Assembly (NCBI GenBank): GCA_945872035.1
Contig: CAMBYA010000154.1
Location: 1 to 6,165, forward strand
DNA: 6,165 nucleotides
Reading direction: 5' to 3'
DNA from: Rhizobium sp. Q54
GTDB taxonomy: Bacteria; Pseudomonadota; Alphaproteobacteria; SMXS01
Shown: one piece after another, positions 1 to 4,804 of the stretch
Layout: each line of letters opens with the position of its first letter
Numbering within the stretch: the first letter of the stretch is position 1
The notes under the pieces: generated by a model
What the model was told of the DNA's origin: nothing
Database searches by the model: none
Seen by the model: the letters and a program-made list of their open reading frames with translations, nothing else
Translations under genes and position numbers: made by a program

Positions 1-601
1 GCATCGCCACGTCGACCTTCCGGCCAAGCCCGGTGCGGGCGCGCTCGACCAGCGCCGCGTTGATCCCGATGGCGGTGAACAGGCCGGCAGTGATGTCGCC
101 GACCGAGGTGCCCACGCGCGTCGGCGGGCTGCCGGGATGGCCGGTGAGGCTCATGATGCCGCCCATGCCCTGCACCACCATGTCGTAGGCGGCGCGGGTC
201 CGGTACGGGCCGGTGTGGCCGAAGCCCGAGGCGGCGGCGTAGATCAGCCGGGGAAAGCGGGCGTGCAGCACGTCCCAGCCATAGTTCAGCTTCTCCATCA
301 CGCCGGGCCGGTAGTTCTCCACCAGGATGTCGGCGCGGGCCAGCAGGTCCTCGAAGATCGCCCGGTCGCCGTCGGCCTTCAGGTCGAGCGCGATGCTCTC
401 CTTGCCGCGGTTGATCGACATGAAGTAGGCGGACTTGTCGGCGATGAACGGCCCGATGTGGCGGCTGTCGTCGCCGGTCCCCGGCGTCTCCACCTTGATC
501 ACCCGCGCGCCCAGGTCGGCCAGCACCATGGTGCAGTACGGCCCCGCCAGCACGCGAGTCAGGTCGACGACCAGAAGGCCGGAGAGCGGGCCGTCGGTCA
601 C
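1..601 (-). CDS. CaiB/BaiF family class III CoA-transferase (partial, 3' end off window)
   Basis: Class III CoA-transferases move CoA between carboxylic acids in the cytoplasm through an aspartyl-CoA thioester. The 200 visible residues, read from a GTG at 601, match the N-terminal half of the family. They begin with a Rossmann-like segment (GLLVVDLTRVLAGPYCTMVL, residues 9-28), followed by LADLGARVIKVE (27-38), NRGKESIALDLK (64-75), LVENYRPGVMEKL (93-105) and SGFGHTGPY (125-133). The motif TSVGDITAG (165-173) carries Asp169, which falls at the position and number of the catalytic aspartate of formyl-CoA transferase. No in-frame ATG lies close by; GTG follows an AAGTAGG-like ribosome site and gives the normal family N-terminus. 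It lies 4 nt after the stop of the upstream crotonase, so the two are probably co-transcribed and translationally coupled. About half of a usual 380-400 residue protein is missing past the left edge. Family is certain; acid substrate and CoA donor are unknown. Confidence 0.93.
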   Translation of the reverse strand, partial: MTDGPLSGLLVVDLTRVLAGPYCTMVLADLGARVIKVETPGTGDDSRHIGPFIADKSAYFMSINRGKESIALDLKADGDRAIFEDLLARADILVENYRPGVMEKLNYGWDVLHARFPRLIYAAASGFGHTGPYRTRAAYDMVVQGMGGIMSLTGHPGSPPTRVGTSVGDITAGLFTAIGINAALVERARTGLGRKVDVAM

Positions 602-605
602 CAGC

Positions 606-1403
606 CTACTTGCCCTTGAACTGGGCCGGACGCTTTTCGAAGAACGCCTTCACACCTTCACCGAAATCCTCGGTGCGGCCGGCGATCCTCTGGCTGTTGC
701 GCTCCAGGTCGAGCTGGTCGTCATAGGTGTTCAGCGGGCTGTTCCAGTACAGCTTGCGAATGAGGCCCAGCGCCACGGTCGGGCCGTTGGCCAGCTCGGT
801 GGCGAGCTTGCGGGCCTCGCCCATCAGCGCGTCGTCCTCGTAGACCCGGTTGATCAGGCCCCATTCGAGGGCAGTCGGCGCCGGCAGCTTGTCGGCCATC
901 AGCGACAGCTCCTTGGCGCGGGCGAGGCCGACGAGGCGCGGCAGCAGGTAGGTCGAGCCGCCGTCCGGCACCAGCCCGATGCGGCGGAACGCCTGCAGGA
1001 AGTAGCTGGATTTGGCGGCCAGGATCATGTCGCCCATCAGCGCGAAGCTCATGCCGACGCCGGCGGCCACGCCGTTGACGGCGGTGATCATCGGGAAGGG
1101 CAGGTCGCGCAGGCGCTTCAGGATCGGGTGGTAGAAGCGCTCGAGCACGTCGCCCGCGTCGCTGTCCTTCGAGCCGGGTTCCTTGGAGATGCCGCCGCCT
1201 AGATTGGCGCCGGCGCAGAAGCCGCGGCCTTCGCCGGTGAGGATCATGCAGCGCACGCCGCTGTCCCTGGCCTCGAGCGCGTCGAGCGCCGCCTGGATGT
1301 CCTCCAGCATGGGAACGGAAACCGAGTTCAGCGCCGACGGATCGTTCAGCGTCAGGACTGCGACCGGACCGTCGATATCCAGTTTGACCTTGCCGTTCTT
1401 CAT
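606..1403 (-). CDS. Enoyl-CoA hydratase/isomerase family protein, PaaG-like isomerase type
   Basis: A 265-residue crotonase-fold protein acting on acyl-CoA thioesters in the cytoplasm. Oxyanion-hole segments are present: GFCAGANL (61-68) and NGVAAGVGMSFAL (110-122). The two glutamates used by classical enoyl-CoA hydratases are absent: the first position reads Ser in VGMSFAL and the second reads Phe in LQAFRRIG. Instead IGLVPDGGS (142-150) carries Asp147, the acidic residue expected in PaaG-type ring-opened or double-bond isomerases. The C-terminal FGEGVKAFFEKRPAQFKGK is standard for the family, and the length is normal. The ATG at 1403 is preceded by GGGGAG (1413-1418 on the opposite strand) with a 9-nt spacer. 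It is the first gene of a minus-strand unit, with the CoA-transferase starting 4 nt downstream, and it is transcribed away from a second crotonase at 1529. I infer isomerase rather than hydratase activity; the substrate is unknown and paaG itself is not claimed. Confidence 0.92.
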   Translation of the reverse strand: MKNGKVKLDIDGPVAVLTLNDPSALNSVSVPMLEDIQAALDALEARDSGVRCMILTGEGRGFCAGANLGGGISKEPGSKDSDAGDVLERFYHPILKRLRDLPFPMITAVNGVAAGVGMSFALMGDMILAAKSSYFLQAFRRIGLVPDGGSTYLLPRLVGLARAKELSLMADKLPAPTALEWGLINRVYEDDALMGEARKLATELANGPTVALGLIRKLYWNSPLNTYDDQLDLERNSQRIAGRTEDFGEGVKAFFEKRPAQFKGK

Positions 1404-1528
1404 GTGCTTTATCTCCCCGGGAACACTTCAGGCCGCGCCAACAAAGGGCATTTTCCCCGGCATCGCAAGGGAAAACCGCCCGCAGGAGAGCGTGTCGCGG
1501 CATCACATCTCGCAACGGGGAAGCGTGC
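1404..1528. promoter_or_regulatory. Divergent promoter region between two crotonase genes
   Basis: These 125 bp separate the 5' ends of two oppositely transcribed crotonase genes, so promoters for both must lie here or overlap the coding ends. Each gene has a purine-rich ribosome site: GGGGAG for the minus-strand gene, and GGGGAAG at 1517-1523, 5 nt before the ATG at 1529, for the plus-strand gene. I see no convincing -35/-10 pair on either strand. An inverted repeat (1451-1475) lies near the centre and could be a shared operator. The role is inferred from gene orientation. Confidence 0.6.
1451..1475. repeat. Inverted repeat TTTTCCC-N11-GGGAAAA, possible operator
   Basis: A perfect 7-bp inverted repeat has arms at 1451-1457 and 1469-1475 with 11 nt between. 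The arm centres are 18 bp apart, fewer than two helical turns, which would suit a dimeric repressor. It lies in the middle of the divergent intergenic region. There is no T-run after it, so it does not look like a terminator. No regulator gene is visible nearby, so the binding protein is unknown. Confidence 0.4.
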
Positions 1529-2308
1529 ATGTCCAGCTACGAATTCATCAAGACCGAACGTGACGGCAACCTGTTCATCCTGACCATGAACCGGCCCGAC
1601 GTGATGAACGCCTGCCACTCGCCCATGCATGAGGAGATGCAGGCAGCGTTCGACGAGTTCGCGAACGACGACAGCCTGTGGGTCGCCATCGTCACCGGCG
1701 CCGGCGACCGCGCCTTCTCGGCCGGCAACGACCTGAAGTACCAGGCCGCCGGCGGCAAGCGCTGGAAGGTCAAGACCGGCTTCGGCGGCATCACCTCGCG
1801 ATTCGACCTGTTCAAGCCGGTGATCGCCGCGGTGAACGGCGTCGCCATGGGCGGCGGCTTCGAGGTGGCGCTGGCCTGCGACATCATCGTCGCCTCCGAC
1901 AAGGCGGTGTTCGCGCTCCCGGAAGTCCGTGTCGGCCTGATGGCGGGCGCCGGCGGCGTGCACCGCCTGCCGCGCACCATGCCGCTCAAGCAGGCCATGG
2001 GCATGATGCTGACCGGCAAGCGCATGAGCGCCGACGATGGGTTCCGGCTCGGCTTCGTCAACGAGGTTGTGCCGCATGCCGACCTGATGACCGCCGCGCG
2101 CCGCTGGGCCGCCGAGATCCTGGAGGCCTCGCCGCTGTCGGTCCGCGCCACCAAGGAAGCGGTCTACAAGGGCTTCGACGCCGACACGCTGGAAGCGGCC
2201 ATCGACGAGGTCTATCCGATGACCCAGAAGATGCGCGACAGCGAGGATTTCATCGAGGGCCCGAAGGCCTTCTCGGAAAAGCGCAAGCCTGACTGGAAGG
2301 GCCGGTAA
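1529..2308 (+). CDS. Enoyl-CoA hydratase family protein, CaiD (carnitinyl-CoA dehydratase)-like
   Basis: A 259-residue crotonase, predicted to add or remove water at the alpha-beta position of an acyl-CoA. The oxyanion segments are AFSAGNDLK (62-70) and NGVAMGGGFEVAL (103-115). Both catalytic glutamates of hydratases are present: Glu112 in GGGFEVAL and Glu132 in FALPEVRVG. The pattern resembles E. coli CaiD as I recall it: KPVIAAVNG, GGGFE, FALPE, LTGKRMSA, the acidic DSEDFIEGPKAFSEKR (237-252) and a C-terminal WKGR. One difference is MAGAGG (138-143) in place of the PDSGG of CaiD, as in classical crotonase. The ATG at 1529 has GGGGAAG 5 nt upstream. It is a single gene, divergent from the PaaG-like crotonase and followed by an intrinsic terminator. 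CaiD-like proteins are widespread in acyl-CoA catabolism outside carnitine metabolism, so the name marks similarity only. The neighbouring CaiB-family gene fits a CoA-thioester pathway. Confidence 0.93.
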   Translation: MSSYEFIKTERDGNLFILTMNRPDVMNACHSPMHEEMQAAFDEFANDDSLWVAIVTGAGDRAFSAGNDLKYQAAGGKRWKVKTGFGGITSRFDLFKPVIAAVNGVAMGGGFEVALACDIIVASDKAVFALPEVRVGLMAGAGGVHRLPRTMPLKQAMGMMLTGKRMSADDGFRLGFVNEVVPHADLMTAARRWAAEILEASPLSVRATKEAVYKGFDADTLEAAIDEVYPMTQKMRDSEDFIEGPKAFSEKRKPDWKGR

Positions 2309-2334
2309 GAGTTCGAAGCGCGGGTTCCGAAGGG

Positions 2335-2362
2335 GGCGCGGTCGATGGCCGCGCCTCTTTTT
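2335..2362 (+). terminator. Intrinsic terminator of the CaiD-like gene
   Basis: GGCGCGG (2335-2341) pairs perfectly with CCGCGCC (2349-2355) around a 7-nt loop. TCTTTTT (2356-2362) follows at once. It starts 26 nt after the stop codon of the plus-strand crotonase. A strong G+C stem directly followed by a T-run is the classical Rho-independent pattern. It closes this gene before the convergent minus-strand operon. Confidence 0.85.
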
Positions 2363-2391
2363 CGTTATGCAAGCCTCCCGTTTATCCGTGC

Positions 2392-2453
2392 CCCTGAGCT
2401 TGTCGAAGGGCCTTGCTCAAGCGCTCGTGCAAGGCCCTTCGACAAGCTCAGGG
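2392..2453. repeat. Perfect 25-bp inverted repeat with CTTCGACAAGCTCAGGG core
   Basis: Arms at 2392-2416 and 2429-2453 are exact reverse complements and enclose a 12-nt loop that holds the palindrome AGCGCT. Each arm contains CCCTGAGCTTGTCGAAGGG or its complement. I recall this word as a frequent intergenic repeat in sphingomonad and some other genomes, resembling REP elements. No T-run follows directly on either strand. It sits between convergent genes, so it may act as a bidirectional transcript end or a 3'-end stabiliser for the minus-strand operon, which has no other obvious terminator. No other copy was seen in the window. Confidence 0.85.
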
Positions 2454-2518
2454 ATACGGCAAGGATTTTTCCTGCATGACGAGTACTGCGCGCGGGCGGG
2501 TATCACGTGGTGCCCGGC

Positions 2519-2920
2519 CTAAAGGTGCGGCGCGACCGACAGGTAGATGGCGCCGAAGCCCATGATCGACAGCAGCAGGAAGGTGACCTGGGCGCCGATC
2601 AGTCGGGGATAGGTCGCGCCGGGGTTGCTGCTGTAGCCCCAGGTGTGGAGCAGGCGGGCGATCACCAGCGCGCCGCCCAGCACATGGACGATGGGCTGCG
2701 GCGCGCCGCCGGCTTCCAGCAAATAGAGCAGGATCAGCGCCAGCGGCACGTTCTCGACGAAGTTGGCCTGGACCCGCATGGTGGTGTCGGGCTTCCAGTC
2801 GGGCAGCTTCTTGGCGTTGATGCGCGCCCACAGCACCTGGGTGGCGAGCGCCACCGCCAGCAGTCCCATGATGCCGGCGTAGAACAGCGTGATCGGGATG
2901 CCCGGCGTGGTCATGGTCAT
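2519..2920 (-). CDS. MAPEG family integral membrane protein
   Basis: A 133-residue inner-membrane protein of the MAPEG family (membrane-associated proteins in eicosanoid and glutathione metabolism). Four hydrophobic helices lie at about 8-32, 56-72, 76-92 and 108-128. The family signature after helix 1 is clear: MRVQANFVENVPLALIL, with Arg49, Gln51, Asn53, Phe54, Glu56 and Pro59; RLLHTWG (89-95) is also typical, and the length is normal. It is the last gene of a four-gene operon. Its ATG at 2920 overlaps the flavin-reductase stop in an ATGA arrangement, which suggests translational coupling. A second ATG at 2914 is possible: GGAAG lies 8 nt before the first and GAGGGG 9 nt before the second. 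Some members bind glutathione and act as transferases or peroxidases; most bacterial YecN-like members have no known activity. Family is confident, the reaction is not. Confidence 0.9.
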   Translation of the reverse strand: MTMTTPGIPITLFYAGIMGLLAVALATQVLWARINAKKLPDWKPDTTMRVQANFVENVPLALILLYLLEAGGAPQPIVHVLGGALVIARLLHTWGYSSNPGATYPRLIGAQVTFLLLSIMGFGAIYLSVAPHL

Positions 2921-3564
2921 GTTCCCCTCTTCCTGTCGCGCTCGGCCGCCCAGTCCGCATACGCGATGCGCGGCATGTCGAACGCGTCCCCCGTCTTGAC
3001 GTACCAGCCGCGGCCGTGCATGCGGCCGATCAGCTTCATGGCCGGCGCGTCGACATACATCTTGTCGCTGTCGACGAATCGGTCATCGATGTGCATGTAC
3101 ACCACCTCGCCGATGACGACGCGGTTGCCGGTGCCTACTTCCATGCTGGTCATGCGCTTGCACTCGAAACTGACGGGCGATTCCTTGATCCAGGGCGGGC
3201 GCACCACCACGCTCGGCATGGCGGTAAGGCCCGCGGCCACGAGTTCGTCCTCCTCGGCGGGGAAATCGGCGGCGCACAGATTCATCGGCTGCGCGATCTC
3301 CTCGCTCACCAGGCTGACGACGAATTCGCCGGTGTCGCGGATGTTGTCGCCGGTGTCCTTGCGCGGGGCGTAGTCGGTCACCTCGAGGCCCAGCACCACC
3401 AGCGGCGGATCGGCGCTCACCGCGTTGAAGAAGCTGAACGGCGCGGCGTTGACGATGCCGTCCTTGCTGATGGTGGTGACCAGCGCGATGGGGCGCGGGA
3501 CGATGGAGGACACCAGCAGCTTGTACCGGTCCATGCGCTCGATCTTGCGGAAATCGAAATCCAT
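2917..3564 (-). CDS. Flavin reductase-like protein, FMN-binding split barrel
   Basis: A 215-residue soluble protein of the flavin-reductase-like, FMN-binding split-barrel family. Members reduce FMN with NAD(P)H for partner monooxygenases or carry FMN as a cofactor. The N-terminal signature is strong: SSIVPRPIALVTT (19-31), then a Gly-x-x-Asn turn and NAAPFSFFNAVS (39-50). Further conserved blocks are KDTGDNIRDTGEFVVSLV (69-86), SFECKR (132-137), GNRVVIGEVVYMHID (146-160) and a C-terminal IGRMHGRGWYVK (179-190). The length is usual. The ATG at 3564 lies 4 nt after the stop of the small membrane protein, and the TGA overlaps the MAPEG start by 4 nt. The ribosome site is weak (a GGA within GGCGGACGCGGATAG), which fits coupling to upstream translation. 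No flavin-dependent monooxygenase lies in the window, so a partner is not visible. A stand-alone FMN oxidoreductase role is equally possible. Confidence 0.9.
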   Translation of the reverse strand: MDFDFRKIERMDRYKLLVSSIVPRPIALVTTISKDGIVNAAPFSFFNAVSADPPLVVLGLEVTDYAPRKDTGDNIRDTGEFVVSLVSEEIAQPMNLCAADFPAEEDELVAAGLTAMPSVVVRPPWIKESPVSFECKRMTSMEVGTGNRVVIGEVVYMHIDDRFVDSDKMYVDAPAMKLIGRMHGRGWYVKTGDAFDMPRIAYADWAAERDRKRGT

Positions 3565-3568
3565 GGTG

Positions 3569-3817
3569 CTATCCGCGTCCGCCGACCAGGCTGATCAGCA
3601 CCAGCACGAGGCCGCCGATCAGCAGGGTCAGGCCGATGTAGCAATACTGGTCCAGCCAGAACAGGCCGAAGCGTTCCGGCGTACCCTTGGGCGCGGTCGG
3701 CTGCGGGCCGCGCCTTAGCTGGCGCGGCAGCCCCTTGACGATGAAGATGCCGCCGCCCAGCCACATGCAGCCTAGGCCGATGATGATCCGCCAGGCGAAC
3801 CAGTCGATGGTCTCCAT
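3569..3817 (-). CDS. Unrecognised 82-residue membrane protein with two helices
   Basis: I do not recognise this family. The 82 residues form two hydrophobic helices at about 8-28 and 58-78, joined by a hydrophilic loop (29-50) rich in Arg, Lys and Pro (LPRQLRRGPQP, then APKGTPER). By the positive-inside rule the loop faces the cytoplasm and both ends face the periplasm. There are two cysteines (17 and 59), one in each membrane region, and no signal-peptide cleavage site. The ATG at 3817 begins 4 nt after the SnoaL-like stop and the TAG ends 4 nt before the flavin-reductase start, so it is embedded in a tightly packed operon. This supports a real gene despite its small size and weak ribosome site. 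It could be a membrane anchor or small partner for the SnoaL-like, flavin-reductase-like or MAPEG protein; that is inference from position only. Confidence 0.75.
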   Translation of the reverse strand: METIDWFAWRIIIGLGCMWLGGGIFIVKGLPRQLRRGPQPTAPKGTPERFGLFWLDQYCYIGLTLLIGGLVLVLISLVGGRG

Positions 3818-3821
3818 GGGA

Positions 3822-4331
3822 TCAGCCGAAGATGCGGTCGTAGGGATCGTTCGGCGTGCGCGCGCCGGTGTTCAGGCCGCCGAGCAGGCCGGTCGTCCAG
3901 TTGCCGGTGGACGGAATGTTGTGGTTCCAGTCCATCACGTAGTGGCGGCTCTTGATCTTCCATTCGCCGCCGCGCTTCTCGAAATGATCGAGATAACGGC
4001 CGCCGACCAGCATGTCGGTCAGCACGCCCTGCTCGTTCTTCAGCAGGTGGTAGGCCAGGCAATAGGTCTCGCCCGTCGCCTTGTCGCCGTCGACCTGGAT
4101 CCAGTGGTTGCCGATGGTGTGCAGGGTGCGCACCATCTGGCCGATGCCCTGGACGCAATTCTCGGCCCAGGTCATGGCGTCGATGTCCTGGTTGGAATAG
4201 TTGCAGGTGGCGTCGGGCCAGAATGCGCCTTTCAGGATCGTCAGGTCGCAGCGGTCCACGCCGTGGCAATAGCGCGACATGGTGGTGTAGATGTCGAGTT
4301 GATCGAGCGCGCGTTGTGCGGCGTCGGACAT
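3822..4331 (-). CDS. SnoaL-like / NTF2-superfamily protein
   Basis: A 169-residue cytoplasmic alpha+beta-barrel protein of the SnoaL-like group. This superfamily includes LinA dehydrochlorinase, the bile-acid dehydratase BaiE, scytalone dehydratase and many uncharacterised proteins in steroid or aromatic catabolism. Family marks are MSRYCHGVDRCDLTILKGAF (18-37), WPDATCNY (38-45), TLHTIGNHWIQVDGDKATGE (69-88), GGRYLDHFEKRGGEWKI (110-126) and a closing MDWN (133-136). Tyr21 and Asp26 have the same five-residue spacing as the active-site Tyr and Asp of BaiE. His71 or His76 lies about where the catalytic His of LinA and BaiE falls. The ATG at 4331 is preceded by AGGGGAG (4338-4344 on the opposite strand), 6 nt away: the best ribosome site of the operon, fitting its first position. 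The next gene starts 4 nt after its stop. A lyase or isomerase role is possible; the substrate is unknown. Confidence 0.87.
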   Translation of the reverse strand: MSDAAQRALDQLDIYTTMSRYCHGVDRCDLTILKGAFWPDATCNYSNQDIDAMTWAENCVQGIGQMVRTLHTIGNHWIQVDGDKATGETYCLAYHLLKNEQGVLTDMLVGGRYLDHFEKRGGEWKIKSRHYVMDWNHNIPSTGNWTTGLLGGLNTGARTPNDPYDRIFG

Positions 4332-4634
4332 GGTGGTCTCCCCTGGTCGTTTGGTACGGCTCGGGCCGAAGCCTAGCGCGCCGCCGAGGGCCGCGCAAAG
4401 GTAAAGAAAAGGACGTTACGGTCGGTGGTTTGGCTTGGGCGCCTGCGCGCCGCCGCGCGTCATCTCCAAGCGGCCAGCGCTTGCATGTGCGGAGTTATCC
4501 CGACCGCCGCCGTCCGGTCGGCTGGCGATCCATGGACCAAGGGGGCCGACTTTCCGGGTCACATTGGTGTCGGGAACATCGCCGCCGTTTGGCGGTGCCC
4601 GTGGCGCTCGACCGCCAGATAAAAAAACCAGTAG

Positions 4635-4718
4635 GAGATGTAAAAATATCACAGTCAGCGATGATTAAAAGAGGATTATCCGTTTATTGTTTTTCTATCC
4701 TGCACCGTGATGTAAAAA
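4635..4718 (+). repeat. Direct repeat GATGTAAAAA, two copies 72 bp apart
   Basis: The 10-mer GATGTAAAAA occurs at 4637-4646 and again at 4709-4718. Extended by two bases the copies read GAGATGTAAAAA (4635-4646) and GTGATGTAAAAA (4707-4718), 11 of 12 identical. The offset of 72 bp is close to seven helical turns, which would place both on the same DNA face. They lie upstream of the receptor gene inside the AT-rich island. They could be regulator sites; low complexity makes chance a real alternative. Confidence 0.35.
4687..4716 (+). promoter_or_regulatory. Possible promoter of the TonB-dependent receptor gene
   Basis: TTGTTT (4687-4692) and TGTAAA (4711-4716) are separated by 18 bp and each match four of six bases of the sigma-70 consensus (TTGACA, TATAAT). 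They lie in the AT-rich island, about 90 bp before the receptor start, which would leave an untranslated leader near 80 nt. The match is weak and other placements in this AT-rich stretch are possible. The -10 would overlap the second GATGTAAAAA copy. Confidence 0.25.
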
Positions 4719-4791
4719 CCCTCAAACAACCGAAAACCAACCAGCGTTAGGTTCTGGGCGCCAACAAGGCTGCCCATGCATTTCGTAAACC

Positions 4792-4798
4792 GGGGGAG
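4792..4798 (+). promoter_or_regulatory. Ribosome binding site that sets the receptor start
   Basis: GGGGGAG (4792-4798) directly abuts a first ATG at 4799, which leaves no spacer. The second in-frame ATG at 4805 has a 6-nt spacer and gives a standard signal peptide beginning MRSIK. The spacing therefore favours 4805 as the real start, adding no Met-Pro at the front. Confidence 0.7.
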
Positions 4799-4804
4799 AT
4801 GCCG

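Larger units (their letters stand above)
4332..4804. other. 473-bp divergent intergenic region with AT-rich island
   Basis: This gap separates the 5' ends of the SnoaL-like operon (minus) and the TonB-dependent receptor (plus). It has two parts. Bases 4332-4615 are GC-rich and show only small hairpins, for example CCGCC-GTTT-GGCGG near 4582-4595. Bases 4618-4740 are strikingly AT-rich against the rest of the window and hold A-runs, T-runs and repeats, typical of a promoter or regulator-binding zone. Several short open frames cross the region on both strands, but their translations have biased composition, no domain I recognise and no good start context, so I do not call genes. No tRNA or recognisable riboswitch was seen. 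Confidence 0.7.

Noticed and set aside
137..1202. Plus-strand open frames opposite the CoA-transferase and PaaG-like gene (137-619 and 435-1202)
   Set aside because: Composition rich in Ala, Val, Arg, His and Gln with no motif; the opposite strand carries clear conserved families.
1409..2154. Minus-strand open frames opposite the CaiD-like gene
   Set aside because: They mirror the codons of a well-supported crotonase and have no domain or ribosome site of their own.
2498..2515. Imperfect palindrome around CACGTG just after the MAPEG stop
   Set aside because: GGGTATCACGTGGTGCCC pairs fully only with two G-U pairs and has no loop. No T-run follows, so neither terminator nor operator is supported.
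4580..4617. Small GC hairpins (CCGCC/GGCGG and TGGCG/CGCCA) before an A-run
   Set aside because: The A-run is on the wrong strand for a plus-strand terminator, and for the minus strand the T-run lies upstream of the stem.
4223..4750. Short open frames on both strands of the 4332-4804 gap, including one of 78 codons at 4416-4652 with a hydrophobic start
   Set aside because: No good ribosome site, no family resemblance, biased or low-complexity composition; the longer plus-strand frame also overlaps the SnoaL-like gene.
4799..4801. First ATG of the receptor frame as the start
   Set aside because: The Shine-Dalgarno sequence touches this ATG with no spacer; the ATG at 4805 has a proper 6-nt spacer.
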